From Microbacterium sp. CBA3102 (lineage in GTDB: Bacteria > Actinomycetota > Actinomycetes > Actinomycetales > Microbacteriaceae): a DNA stretch of 64,000 bases. The stretch lies in assembly GCF_007954505.1 (NCBI RefSeq), contig NZ_CP042412.1, positions 1,922,001 to 1,986,000 of the forward strand, written 5' to 3'. A program made the translations under genes and the position numbers. This document shows positions 1 through 8,882 of the stretch, piece by piece. Within the stretch, counting starts at the first letter, position 1. Each line of letters opens with the position of its first letter. A model generated the notes under the pieces. The model was not told where the DNA came from, ran no database searches, and was given only the letters and a program-made list of their open reading frames with translations.

Positions 1-971
1 CGGCCCCGCTGGTCACGATCGTGCTGCTCACGGGCGCCGTCGTCGTGTTCGGGTGGACCGTGCCGAACGTGGGGGATCAGGGCGAGCTTCCCCAGAGCCT
101 GCCCGAGCTGTTCATCCCGAACGTCCCCTTCACCCTCGAAACGCTCGGGATCATCGGCCCGTTCGCTCTCGCGATGGCGGCCGTCGGCCTGCTCGAGACG
201 CTCATGACCGCCAAGCTGGTCGACGACATCACGGACACCCACTCGCGCAAGACCCGTGAAGCCTGGGGGCTGGGCGTCGCGAACGTGCTCTCCGGAGCCT
301 TCGGCGGGATGGGCGGATGCGCCATGATCGGCCAGACCATGATCAACGTGAAGGCGTCCGGTGCGCGCACGCGCATCTCGACGTTCCTCGCCGGTGTCTT
401 CCTGCTCATCCTCGTGCTCGCACTCGGCGACGTGGTGGCGGTGATCCCGATGGCGGCCCTCGTCGCCGTGATGATCCTCGTCTCGATCTCGACCTTCGAC
501 TGGCACAGCATCCGCCCGTCGACGCTGCGCCGCATGCCGAAGAGCGAGACCGCGGTCATGGTGATCACCGTCGCCGCGACCGTCTGGACCCACAACCTCG
601 CGATCGGTGTCGTCCTCGGAGTGCTCACGGCGATGATCATGTTCGCCCGGCGGGTTGCGCACTTCGTCACGGTGACCCGCACCGTCGCCCCGTCGGAGTC
701 GGGGGACATCGCGCACTACGAGGTCGTCGGGGAGCTGTTCTTCGCCTCGAGCAACGACCTCACGACCCAGTTCGAGTACGCGGACGACCCCGAGCACGTG
801 GTCATCGACATGACGCGCTCACACATCTGGGACGCCTCGACGGTGGCTGCGCTCGACGCGGTGGCCACGAAGTACGAGCGTCTCGGGAAGACGGCCACCA
901 TCCAGGGGCTCAACGACACCGCAGCAGCGTTCCGTCGCCGTCTGAGCGGGAACCTCGGCGCCGGGCACTGA
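1..971 (+). CDS. SulP-family anion transporter, C-terminal part (5' truncated)
   Basis: The reading frame is open from base 3 and its start lies outside the window. The visible ~320 residues contain hydrophobic membrane segments typical of SulP/SLC26 transporters, including the stretch around LLETLMTAKLVDD and a Gly-rich FGGMGGCAMIGQT segment. A cytoplasmic STAS domain fills roughly the last 100 residues, with the pattern VVIDMTRSHIWDAS followed by TVAALDAV. SulP proteins move sulfate, bicarbonate or other anions across the cytoplasmic membrane; the substrate cannot be read here. The gene stops 33 bases before the convergent symporter gene. The family is clear, the substrate unknown. Confidence 0.9.
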   Translation, partial: APLVTIVLLTGAVVVFGWTVPNVGDQGELPQSLPELFIPNVPFTLETLGIIGPFALAMAAVGLLETLMTAKLVDDITDTHSRKTREAWGLGVANVLSGAFGGMGGCAMIGQTMINVKASGARTRISTFLAGVFLLILVLALGDVVAVIPMAALVAVMILVSISTFDWHSIRPSTLRRMPKSETAVMVITVAATVWTHNLAIGVVLGVLTAMIMFARRVAHFVTVTRTVAPSESGDIAHYEVVGELFFASSNDLTTQFEYADDPEHVVIDMTRSHIWDASTVAALDAVATKYERLGKTATIQGLNDTAAAFRRRLSGNLGAGH

Positions 972-1003
972 GCAGGGGCGTCCCCTATCCGGCCTTCCGC
1001 CCC

Positions 1004-2476
1004 TCAGCGCCGACGAGCCCGGGGCAGGTCGATCGGACCCGTCACCGACAGCTCGTTCTCCCAGACCTCGATCCCGCGCACCCCGGGCAGTCGCGCCTGG
1101 GTGAAGACGGGATCCAGTCCCTCTCGTCGTTGCTGCGTGTAGTCCTTCAGGAGCTTGAAGGCGACGCCGGAGAGCAGAGCGATCGCGATGAGGTTCACGA
1201 TCGCCATGAAGCCCATCGCGCCGTCGGCGAAGTTCCAGACGACGTCGGCCGAGACGAGCGCACCGGCGAACACCGCGGCGATCGCGAAGAGACGGTAGCC
1301 GAGCAGCACACCGCGGTTCGAGGTGATGAACTCGATGTTGGTCTGTCCGTAGTAGTAGTTGCCGAGGATCGAACTGAACGCGAGCAGAAAGATGATCACG
1401 ATCAGCAGGATGTTCGACCAGCTCCCGAGGGCGCCGACGATCGCCCCCTGCGTCAAGTCGATGCCGCGCTCCGCGTTCGCGAGGTCGGGGACCGAGACGA
1501 GGATGATGAACGCGGTGATCGAGCACACGAGGAACGTGTCGAAGTAGACGCCGAGCGTCTGCACGAGGCCCTGCTTGACGGGGTGCGTCACGGCGGCGCT
1601 CGCGCCGGCGTTCGGCGCGGAGCCGAGGCCGGCCTCGTTGGAGAACATCCCGCGCTTGACGCCGGTGAGGATGATGTAGCCGAGGGCTGCTCCGACGATC
1701 TCGTTCGGCCCGAAGGCCTGGGTGAAGATCAGGGAGAAGACCTCGGGGAGCCGCTCGATGTGCATCGCCACGATCACCAGTCCGAGCAGCAGGTACAGCA
1801 GCGCCATGACCGGCACGAGCGTCTGGGTGACCGACGCGATCCGGCGCACGCCACCGAAGATGACCAGACCCATCAGCAGCGCGAGTGCCGCGCCGATGAC
1901 GACGGGCAGCCAGGCGGCGGATTCGTCGCCGAAGCTCCCCGAGATGGTCGCCTTGATGGTGTTCGCCTGCAAGGAGCTGAAGGCGATGGGGAAGCAGATG
2001 ATGAGGATGACGGCGAACAGCACGCCCATCCATCGGGCACCGAGTCCGCGCTGCATGTAGTACGCGGGTCCGCCCAGGAATCCGTCCTTGTCACGCGTCT
2101 TGTACAGCTGTGCCAGGGACGACTCGATGAATGCGGATGCACCACCGATGAAGGCCATCAGCCACATCCAGAAGATCGCCCCGGGACCACCGATCGCGAT
2201 TGCGGTTCCCACTCCGGCGATGTTGCCGACTCCCACTCGGGAAGCCGCGGAGATGGTGAAGGCCTGGAACGCGGAGACCGATTGCGGCTCACCGGTGTCG
2301 GTGCGTGGCGTCCGATCCCTCAGGGTGCGGAACATCTCCGGGATCAACCGGAACTGCACGACGCCGGAGCGCACCGTGAAGTACAGGCCGAGGAGGACCA
2401 CGATCGGCAGGACGAGCCACGTCCACAGGTTGTCGCCCCAGGTCAGCAGCCACTCATTCACAGCATCCATCCGCAC
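1004..2476 (-). CDS. AGCS-family sodium:alanine/glycine symporter
   Basis: This 490-residue polytopic membrane protein belongs to the alanine or glycine:cation symporter family (AlsT/DagA type), which imports small neutral amino acids with Na+. The family signature GVGNIAGVGTAIAIGGPG followed by FWMW lies near residues 78-100, and PAYYMQRGL and a GMFSNEAGLGSAPNA motif are also visible. Length matches the family. The start is GTG at 2476; an in-frame ATG at 2470 would give 488 residues and cannot be excluded. It follows the flagellar operon on the same strand but a hairpin separates them, and nothing in its function links it to motility. Confidence 0.93.
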   Translation of the reverse strand: MRMDAVNEWLLTWGDNLWTWLVLPIVVLLGLYFTVRSGVVQFRLIPEMFRTLRDRTPRTDTGEPQSVSAFQAFTISAASRVGVGNIAGVGTAIAIGGPGAIFWMWLMAFIGGASAFIESSLAQLYKTRDKDGFLGGPAYYMQRGLGARWMGVLFAVILIICFPIAFSSLQANTIKATISGSFGDESAAWLPVVIGAALALLMGLVIFGGVRRIASVTQTLVPVMALLYLLLGLVIVAMHIERLPEVFSLIFTQAFGPNEIVGAALGYIILTGVKRGMFSNEAGLGSAPNAGASAAVTHPVKQGLVQTLGVYFDTFLVCSITAFIILVSVPDLANAERGIDLTQGAIVGALGSWSNILLIVIIFLLAFSSILGNYYYGQTNIEFITSNRGVLLGYRLFAIAAVFAGALVSADVVWNFADGAMGFMAIVNLIAIALLSGVAFKLLKDYTQQRREGLDPVFTQARLPGVRGIEVWENELSVTGPIDLPRARRR

Positions 2477-2488
2477 AGTATGGCAGGG

Positions 2489-2516
2489 CGGCGACCCGCG
2501 ATGTCACGGGCCGCCG
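2489..2516 (-). terminator. Hairpin after flgE, likely end of flagellar operon
   Basis: Two 10-base arms (2489-2498 and 2507-2516) pair with one mismatch around an 8-base loop, 14 bases after the flgE stop. No T-run follows, which is usual for high-GC actinobacteria. It would end the flgB-flgE transcript before the symporter gene. Confidence 0.5.
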
Positions 2517-2530
2517 CGGTTGCCCGCCGC

Positions 2531-3691
2531 TCAGCGCTTGAGGTTGGTGAGCTCCTGCAGCACCTCATCGCTGGTGGTGATGATGCGGGCGTTCGCCTGG
2601 AATCCGCGCTGAGCGACGATCAGGTTGGTGAATTCCTGCGACAGGTCGACGTTCGACATCTCGAGTGCACCGCTGATGATGCCGCCCAGGCCCTCGGTTC
2701 CGGCCTCTCCCAGCGTCGGCTCCCCGGAGTTGCCACTGGGGCGGAACTGCGAGGATCCGGCCTTCTCGAGTCCGCCCGGGTTGACGAAGCCGGCCAGCGC
2801 GACACGAGCGAGCACCTCGGTGTCTCCGTTGCTGAAGGTACCGACGAGGCTGCCGTCGTTCAGGAGCGCGTACGAGCTCAGCGTGCCGGCCGGCTTGCCG
2901 TTCTGCTCCTTGATCGCGACATCGCTGACGTCCGCGAAGCCGGTGACCGCCGAGAGGTCGACCGTGACGCCCCCGGAGACGATGGAGGACGCGGCCGTCT
3001 GCGCGCCGTCGGTGAATGCGAGGGCGGTGGTCGCACCGCCGGGCTCGGTGACGTCCCAGCCCGTGGCGGTGCGGGTGAAGGTGAGACGCAGCGACGTGGC
3101 CGTACCCTCGGCGTCATAGGTCTTGATGTCGCGCACCAACTGCTCGCCGACGGCGGCACCGGAGGGCAGGTTGCCGGTGACGCGGGCGGTGGTGGTGGCG
3201 GTGGCGGGGCTCAGGGCTCCGACGGGGAGCCGGATGTCGCCGATGCCCTGGCCGGGGACGATCGCGCCGTTCTGAGCCGTCCATCCCTGCACGAGCGCGC
3301 CGTCGGCAGAGACCAGCTTGCCGCTCGCGTCGAACGAGAACCCGCCGTTGCGGGTGTACAGCGTCTCGCCCCCGGAACGCACGACGAAGAAACCATCGCC
3401 CGCGATCATGAGGTTGGTCGGCACTCCGGTGGGCTGTGGGGCGCCGGAGGCGAAGTTCGTGCTGATTCCCGCGACCTGCACGCCGAGGCCGACCTGCGCG
3501 GGGTTCTGACCGCCGGAGGCCTGCTGCGGCATCATCGAGTTGCGGACGAGCTGCGAGAGCGAATCCTGGAACTGCACGGCCGAAGCCTTGAACCCGGTCG
3601 TGTTGACGTTGGCGATGTTGTTGCCCGTGACGTCGAGCATGGTCTGGTGCGAGCGCAGACCCGAGATTCCGGCGAAGAGGGAGCGGAGCAT
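2531..3691 (-). CDS. flgE: Flagellar hook protein FlgE
   Basis: The 386-residue protein builds the flagellar hook. The N-terminus has the rod/hook signature MLRSLFAGISGLRSHQTMLD, then VTGNNIANVNTTGFKAS. The C-terminus ends in the matching D0 helix pattern (MSNVDLSQEFTNLIVAQRGF, then QANARIITTSDEVLQELTNL). The start at 3691 was chosen because the homologous N-terminus begins there and an AGAAAGG ribosome site lies about ten bases upstream; the frame is open further upstream but that part overlaps flgD. It is the last gene of the flgB-to-flgE operon in the window, 31 bases after flgD. Confidence 0.96.
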   Translation of the reverse strand: MLRSLFAGISGLRSHQTMLDVTGNNIANVNTTGFKASAVQFQDSLSQLVRNSMMPQQASGGQNPAQVGLGVQVAGISTNFASGAPQPTGVPTNLMIAGDGFFVVRSGGETLYTRNGGFSFDASGKLVSADGALVQGWTAQNGAIVPGQGIGDIRLPVGALSPATATTTARVTGNLPSGAAVGEQLVRDIKTYDAEGTATSLRLTFTRTATGWDVTEPGGATTALAFTDGAQTAASSIVSGGVTVDLSAVTGFADVSDVAIKEQNGKPAGTLSSYALLNDGSLVGTFSNGDTEVLARVALAGFVNPGGLEKAGSSQFRPSGNSGEPTLGEAGTEGLGGIISGALEMSNVDLSQEFTNLIVAQRGFQANARIITTSDEVLQELTNLKR

Positions 3692-3722
3692 GATGATGCC
3701 TTTCTGGGATGTGCGGGGCTGG

Positions 3723-4160
3723 TCAGGACTGGGGGCGGGGGACGAGGGAGACGCCGGAGACGGCATCGAGCGGGATGGACGCTTCGCCGATGGTCACGAG
3801 CGGGACCGGGCCGGCGTACGACACCGACGTGACGATGCCCTTCTGCGTGACACCCTCCTCGTCGACGTACTGCGCCTCGTGGCCGATCAGCGCGGCGGCC
3901 GTCTGGCGCATGCTGAGCGCGAAGTTCTCGGTCGACGTCGCGGAGAGTGCGGTGAGCTGCTCCATCGAGGCCAGCTGGGTGGTCTGCGAGATCATCTCGT
4001 TGGTGTTCATGGGGGAACTCGGGTCCTGGTTGGTCAGCTGCGTCACCAGCAGCTTCAGGAAGACCTCGGAGTCGAGCGTCTTCTTGCGCTCCGCCGGGGG
4101 TGTGGTGCTCCCGGTGTGCACCCCGGACGCGGGGAGGGTGCCGGAAATCGGGTCGGTCAT
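3723..4160 (-). CDS. flgD: Flagellar hook assembly (cap) protein FlgD
   Basis: The 145-residue protein is the scaffold that caps the growing hook. The conserved N-terminal core is clear: EVFLKLLVTQLTNQDPSSPM followed by NTNEMISQTTQLASMEQL, the region for FlgD export and function. It is shorter than the ~220-residue enterobacterial protein and lacks most of the C-terminal Tudor/fibronectin-like part, keeping only about 50 residues after the core, as in other short FlgD proteins. Its start overlaps the stop of fliK by four bases (ATGA), which suggests translational coupling. Confidence 0.93.
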   Translation of the reverse strand: MTDPISGTLPASGVHTGSTTPPAERKKTLDSEVFLKLLVTQLTNQDPSSPMNTNEMISQTTQLASMEQLTALSATSTENFALSMRQTAAALIGHEAQYVDEEGVTQKGIVTSVSYAGPVPLVTIGEASIPLDAVSGVSLVPRPQS

Positions 4161-5575
4161 GGGATTCCTCTCGGATCAGGCGAAGACGTCGACGCCGCCG
4201 TGCGGCGAGCGGAAGGGGAGGGGCCGGGTCGGTCGGCCAAGGCGGTGGGCGGCTCCGGGGTCGCGCGAGCCTCGGCGGCTTCCCGGTCGTCGGAGGCATC
4301 GCCACGGGAGTGACCGCCGCCCGCGCTCGCCGCGTTGCCGTTCGAGGTGCCCCCGTTCAGAGCGCCTCCGTTCGGCGCGCTCTGCGGGTGCAGGGGGCCG
4401 GGTCCGTCGTCCGCGGTCGAGAGCATGAGTGTCGCGTGCGGGGCGGCAGCGGCCAGGTCCCGGCGGAGGTCGGCGAGAATCACGCGCAGAGCCTCGCGCC
4501 CGAGATCGTTCGGCGCATGCAGCTCGATGTGGATGGCGCCGCCGGAGATGTGCGCCCGCACGGTCACGGGACCGAGGTTCTCCGGGGACACCGTGAGGGT
4601 GAGGCTGTGATCGCCGTCCGCGGCTTGCGTGAGCGAGACCACCGGTGCGGCGAGCTGGGGGAGCAGGACGGGTCGAGCGATCGCTGCAGCCGCGGACGGG
4701 GTCGTGGGGGCGAGCGGGGGCGGGATCGACGGGGACCCCGTGAGTGCCGGCACGACCGCTTCACCGGCCGAGGGCGTGGAGGCGGGCGCTGGGGTGGTCG
4801 ATACCGGAGGTGCGGGTGAGGGTGACACGCGCGGGGCATCCGGCATCGGCTCCTCCGCAGCAGAGAGAGAGGAAGCCGCCTTCGCGTCTGCGCCCGACAC
4901 GAGCTCCGTAGCGGGCGGGGAAGCCGGCACCGGGGGCATCGCCACGGACGCAGACGCGCCTCCCTCGACCCCCGTCCGTGGGGAAGCGACAGCCGAGACG
5001 CCCGCGGTGGTGTCTGCGTCTCCCGAGGAATCGACGGCGGCTGGAGCCGGTGCGCCGAGGGGGACGGCCGCCGCCGAGACCCGCGACGACGATGCGACGG
5101 CCGGGGCGGTCGATTCGCGCACGGCCTCGACGACCTGCGTCGCGACGAGCGTCCCCGCGGCGGCGGGGTCCTGGCTGCTCTGACCGAGCGGAACGGACGT
5201 GCTCGCAATCGTAGAAGTCTCGGTGGCCGCCGCCAGGGTGCTGTCGGCCACGGCCGATGCCGCCTCCGGTCCGTCGGCGGGGGCGGGCGGAGCGGACGGG
5301 ACCAGCCCGACCGTCTCGGGAACGATGAGAGCGCCGTGGAGCGGTGCGGCCGGTGGAGGATCGGAGAGCGTGTTCTCCGGAGAGGCTTCGTGCTCCGGGG
5401 CGCCCTCCGCTGCGGCGTCCACCGGCAGATCCTGCGCGCGCTCTGCGCGTGAGGCATCGTGGATCACATCGGCGAACGCGGCGGCGCCTGCCGTCGCGGT
5501 GCGGGCGGGCGCCGTGCCGCCGCTGGGCCGCGCGGCACGCGGGTCGAGGACGTCGATGATGCCGAGAGCTGTCAT
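4157..5575 (-). CDS. fliK: Flagellar hook-length control protein FliK
   Basis: This 472-residue protein is very rich in Ala, Pro, Ser and Thr through most of its length, as expected for the flexible molecular-ruler region of FliK. The C-terminal ~120 residues hold the conserved Flg_hook domain (SLTLTVSPENLGPVTVRAHI, then ALRVILADLRRDLAAAAP). FliK measures the hook and switches export from hook to filament proteins. The start at 5575 (MTALGIIDVLDP) overlaps the fliJ stop by ATGA. The frame stays open far upstream over fliJ, but that part has no sensible protein pattern. The low-complexity region would be poorly conserved between species. Confidence 0.88.
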   Translation of the reverse strand: MTALGIIDVLDPRAARPSGGTAPARTATAGAAAFADVIHDASRAERAQDLPVDAAAEGAPEHEASPENTLSDPPPAAPLHGALIVPETVGLVPSAPPAPADGPEAASAVADSTLAAATETSTIASTSVPLGQSSQDPAAAGTLVATQVVEAVRESTAPAVASSSRVSAAAVPLGAPAPAAVDSSGDADTTAGVSAVASPRTGVEGGASASVAMPPVPASPPATELVSGADAKAASSLSAAEEPMPDAPRVSPSPAPPVSTTPAPASTPSAGEAVVPALTGSPSIPPPLAPTTPSAAAAIARPVLLPQLAAPVVSLTQAADGDHSLTLTVSPENLGPVTVRAHISGGAIHIELHAPNDLGREALRVILADLRRDLAAAAPHATLMLSTADDGPGPLHPQSAPNGGALNGGTSNGNAASAGGGHSRGDASDDREAAEARATPEPPTALADRPGPSPSARRTAASTSSPDPRGIP

Positions 5576-5994
5576 GACTGCCCCTCCGTCGTGGTCCGTA
5601 CGCCGATCTCGTCCAGCTCGGCCTGCTCGGCGTGCAGCTCGGCGGTCCGCGTCTTCTCGGCATGCGCTTCGGCGAGGCGATCGAGTCCGCGCATCGCTCT
5701 CCGTGCCTCGGCATGCTCCGCGCGGGCCTGTGACACCGTCTGCTCCTGCAGCTCCGAGAGCGTCGTCAGATCGGCGAGCAGCGTCCGGCCCGCCACACGC
5801 GCCGCAGCGAGGGCCGCGAGGGAGCGGACGTCGACGGCCTCGTTCCCGCTGCCCGCCAGGTGCGCACGCAGCGACCGGTCGCGGGCTTCGGTGTGCTGTG
5901 CGTCGATCACCGCCCGGGAGAGCCGCTGCGCAGCCGCTCTCTCCTGGATCTCGCGCACGCGCAGCAGACCCGCCAAGGAGAAGGACCGGCTCAT
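5572..5994 (-). CDS. fliJ: Flagellar export chaperone/stalk protein FliJ
   Basis: A 140-residue, almost wholly helical and charged protein with coiled-coil character, beginning SFSLAGLLRVREIQERAAAQ. FliJ is the stalk of the export ATPase and couples FliI to the FlhA gate. Sequence conservation is weak in this family, so the call rests on size, coiled-coil composition, the N-terminal pattern and its place directly after fliI. It overlaps fliI by four bases and fliK by four bases. Confidence 0.87.
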   Translation of the reverse strand: MSRSFSLAGLLRVREIQERAAAQRLSRAVIDAQHTEARDRSLRAHLAGSGNEAVDVRSLAALAAARVAGRTLLADLTTLSELQEQTVSQARAEHAEARRAMRGLDRLAEAHAEKTRTAELHAEQAELDEIGVRTTTEGQS

Positions 5995-7286
5995 GCGACA
6001 GCTCCGAACGTCGAGACGAGCTCCTCGAGTCGACGCCAGGACTCGTCGATCCCGCTCGTCTCATCGAGGGACTGGGTGAGGAAGGCGGAGATCGCCCGCT
6101 CATGGGCGATCGCGGCGTCGATGCGCGCGTCCGCTCCCGCCTGGTAGGCACCGATGTCGATCAGGTCGTTCGCCCGTCGACGCGCGGCGAGCACGGCACG
6201 CAGGGTCGCCGCGTCCGACCGTTGTCCGGCGGCGGTGATCTTGCCCGCTACGCGGGAGACCGAGCCGAGCACGTCGATCGCCGGATGGTGTCCGGACAAC
6301 GCGAGCGCCCGATCCAGCACGACGTGACCGTCGAGGATCGATCGCACGGTGTCCGCGATCGGTTCGTTGTGGTCGTCGCCGTCCACGAGCACCGTGTAGA
6401 TGCCGGTGATCGAACCACCGCGATCGGTGCCCGCGCGTTCGAGGAGGCCCGCGAGGAGCGAGAAGGTCGACGGTGGATACCCGCGGGTGGCGGGGGGCTC
6501 GCCCGCGGAGAGACCGATCTCGCGTTGCGCCATCGCGACGCGGGTGAGGGAGTCCATCATGAGGATCGCGTGCGCGCCGTCGTCGCGAAAGGCTTCGGCG
6601 ATCCTCGTCGCCGTGTAGGCGGCACGGATGCGCGCCATGGCCGGTTGGTCGGAGGTGGAGACGACGACCACCGAGCGGGCGAGGCCTTCGGGACCCAGAT
6701 CGTCCTCGATGAACTCGCGCACCTCGCGACCGCGCTCACCGACCAGGGCGATCACCGTCACCTCGGCGTCGGTGCCGCGCGCGATCATCGACAGCAGCGA
6801 GGACTTGCCCACGCCGGAGCCCGCGAAGAGCCCGACGCGCTGCCCTCGGCCGACGCTGACGAGGGTGTCGAGCGCCCGTACCCCGAGCGGGAGCGGGGAG
6901 TCGATCCGATCGCGGCCCATGATCGACGGCGGAGCATGATCCAGGCTCACCTCGGTGACGCCCTGCAGCGGCCCCTTCCCGTCGATGGGACGGCCGAGCC
7001 CGTCCAGGACACGCCCGAGCAGGGGCGTTCCGGTCGGCACGCGCAGGGGTCCGCCGCGACCGCGCACCGGTGCCCCCACCGTGAGCCCGCTGACAGCGCC
7101 CAACGGCATGCACCGCAGCCCGCCCTCGCCGACCGCGACCACCTCGGCGTCCACCCCGTCGAGGGTCACCACGTCGCCGACCGCGCCGTCGAGGCCGCGC
7201 ACCTGCACGCTCAGTCCGCGCACCTGCGAGACGACCCCGATGCGTTCGGGCCGCACGGCCTCGCGCACCGCCTCCCAGGCCGTCAT
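5991..7286 (-). CDS. fliI: Flagellum-specific export ATPase FliI
   Basis: The 431-residue ATPase energises flagellar type III export. It resembles the F1 beta subunit. Walker A AGSGVGKS lies at residues 155-162, with GRDRIDSPLPLGVRALD before it, the Walker B segment ILMMDSLTRVAMAQREIGL, and GEPPATRGYPPSTFSLL, a FliI/YscN hallmark. Length matches the family. The start overlaps the fliH stop by ATGA. It should hexamerise at the membrane with FliH and FliJ. Confidence 0.97.
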   Translation of the reverse strand: MTAWEAVREAVRPERIGVVSQVRGLSVQVRGLDGAVGDVVTLDGVDAEVVAVGEGGLRCMPLGAVSGLTVGAPVRGRGGPLRVPTGTPLLGRVLDGLGRPIDGKGPLQGVTEVSLDHAPPSIMGRDRIDSPLPLGVRALDTLVSVGRGQRVGLFAGSGVGKSSLLSMIARGTDAEVTVIALVGERGREVREFIEDDLGPEGLARSVVVVSTSDQPAMARIRAAYTATRIAEAFRDDGAHAILMMDSLTRVAMAQREIGLSAGEPPATRGYPPSTFSLLAGLLERAGTDRGGSITGIYTVLVDGDDHNEPIADTVRSILDGHVVLDRALALSGHHPAIDVLGSVSRVAGKITAAGQRSDAATLRAVLAARRRANDLIDIGAYQAGADARIDAAIAHERAISAFLTQSLDETSGIDESWRRLEELVSTFGAVA

Positions 7287-7888
7287 GATCCGGCCTCGGC
7301 GAGTGCGCGACGAGCACGCTCGAGCGCGCTCCCGACCCGGGCATCGATGCGGCCGTGGTCCAGGATCGCGACGGCGTCTCCGCGGTCGAGGGTGTCATCG
7401 GCGATCAGCAGGAGACCGGCGATCGTGCCTTCCGTGCCTTCCAGCGTGCGGAGGTCGTCGGGGTGCAGGCGCACTTCGCGGATCTCGTCGGGCTCGCCGA
7501 CCTCGAGGGCACGACGTGCCGCAGCGGCGGCGGAGGCACCGGCATCCGAGAGTTCGCCGAGCAGGATGAGCTCCGCGAGCTCGATCGCGCAGCGCAGCAC
7601 GTGGTCCTGTGCGGCGGAGGTCAGCTCCCGCTCCCGCTCGCCGAAGGAGCGCGCCGCTGCGTGGAGTGCGGAGACGGCGTCCTCGACGCGGCGGGCGGAT
7701 TCCTGCTCGCGGGCGGCGCGTTCCGCATCTGCGACGCGCTGGGCGGATGCGGCCTCCGCGAGCCCGGAGCGATATCCCTCCGCGTGACCGTCGGCGTAGC
7801 CGCGCAGCCGCGCCCGGGCATGCTCCGAGCCGTCCTCGCGTCGGTCGAGACGCGGGAACAGCACGGGAGAGAAGGCGTCAGTAGACAT
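7283..7888 (-). CDS. fliH: Flagellar assembly protein FliH
   Basis: A 201-residue protein with a long charged helical first half (GYADGHAEGYRSGLAEAASA resembles the small-residue repeats of FliH) and a V-ATPase-E-like C-terminal half. FliH is the peripheral stator that binds FliI and holds it near the export gate. The start at 7888 (MSTDAFSPVLFPRL) was chosen because it begins inside the last codons of fliG (11-base overlap). The open frame extends further upstream but that part lies within fliG. Identity is supported by position between fliG and fliI. Confidence 0.87.
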   Translation of the reverse strand: MSTDAFSPVLFPRLDRREDGSEHARARLRGYADGHAEGYRSGLAEAASAQRVADAERAAREQESARRVEDAVSALHAAARSFGERERELTSAAQDHVLRCAIELAELILLGELSDAGASAAAAARRALEVGEPDEIREVRLHPDDLRTLEGTEGTIAGLLLIADDTLDRGDAVAILDHGRIDARVGSALERARRALAEAGS

Positions 7889-8882
7889 ATTCGTCCTCGT
7901 CCGTGCGCTGCACCGTGATGTCGCCGGCGGCTTCGAGCGCGCGGATGGTGCGTACGATCTCGGCGCGGGCCTCCTCGACCTGCGACATCCGCACGGGGCC
8001 GAGTGTCCGTGCCTCCTCGTCGAGGTTCTCGCGGTTGCGCTCGGAGACGTTGCGACGGATGAGGTCCGCGATCCCTTGATTGGCACCCTTCAGAGCGAGC
8101 GCGAGGGAGCGGATGTCCATGCCGCGCAGCACGCGTTGCGTATCTCGATCGTCGAGCTTGACGATGTCGGCGAAGGTGAACATGCGTGAACGGATGTCCT
8201 CCGCGAGCGCGCTGTCCCGATCTTCGATGCTCGCCAGCAGAGCCTTCTCGACGGTCGCTCCGGAGCGGGCGATGATCTCGACCAACGGCTCGACGCCGCC
8301 GAGGGTCTCGGGCGCATCGCGGCTCGCGAAGGTCCCGGTGCGGGTCTTCAGCGCATCGGCCACGATCGCGATCGCCTCCTGGGACGCGGTCCCCATGGTG
8401 GCGATGGCGTGTGCGACGTCGGTGCGGGTCGGGTCGGGGAGAGCAGCCAGTACGGCGGCGGCGCGTTCGGTGGGCAGGTGCGCGAGCACGAGGGCCACGG
8501 TCTGCGGGAGCTCGCCGTCGAGCAGCGTCGCCAGCTGGGCGGGGTCGGCGGAGCCCAGGAAGTCGAACGACGAGTTCATCGCCGTCGAACCGACCCTGCC
8601 GAGGACGGCTGCCGCGCGTTCTGCGCCGAACGAGGCCTCGAGAAGCCCGGCGGCGATGTCCCGACCTCCGCGCGCGGGAGGGAGGTGCCCGCTCGCGATG
8701 CGGTGGAACTGGCCCAGCGCCTGCGCGGTGGTGGCGGCATCCAGGTCCTGGAGGCCGATGATCTCGGCGGCGACGGCCTCCGCCTCCGACTCCGAGAGGT
8801 GCTTCATGACCTCGATCGCCTGTGCACGATCGAGGTTCATCAGGACGACGGCCGCGGTCTGCCGATCGGTCAGCCCGCTCAT
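7878..8882 (-). CDS. fliG: Flagellar motor switch protein FliG
   Basis: The 334-residue protein forms the rotor face of the C-ring. The N-terminal domain has LTDRQTAAVVLMNLDRAQA, the middle domain LGSADPAQLATLLDGELPQT and VALVLAHLP, and the C-terminal torque domain a FTFADIVKLDDRDTQRVLR segment near residue 250. All three domains are present at normal length. It overlaps fliF by four bases. The partner switch proteins FliM and FliN are not encoded in this window. Confidence 0.96.
   Translation of the reverse strand: MSGLTDRQTAAVVLMNLDRAQAIEVMKHLSESEAEAVAAEIIGLQDLDAATTAQALGQFHRIASGHLPPARGGRDIAAGLLEASFGAERAAAVLGRVGSTAMNSSFDFLGSADPAQLATLLDGELPQTVALVLAHLPTERAAAVLAALPDPTRTDVAHAIATMGTASQEAIAIVADALKTRTGTFASRDAPETLGGVEPLVEIIARSGATVEKALLASIEDRDSALAEDIRSRMFTFADIVKLDDRDTQRVLRGMDIRSLALALKGANQGIADLIRRNVSERNRENLDEEARTLGPVRMSQVEEARAEIVRTIRALEAAGDITVQRTDEDEYVY

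Noticed and set aside
317..3832. Very long plus-strand open frame (over 1100 codons) opposite the symporter and flgE
   Set aside because: Its translation is Arg/Asp/Gly-rich with no domain pattern, and it lies antisense to well-recognised genes. Long open antisense frames are expected at this G+C content.
5199..7787. Long plus-strand open frame opposite fliK-fliJ-fliI
   Set aside because: Low-complexity Arg/Ala/Ser translation with no motif; the minus-strand flagellar genes explain the region fully.
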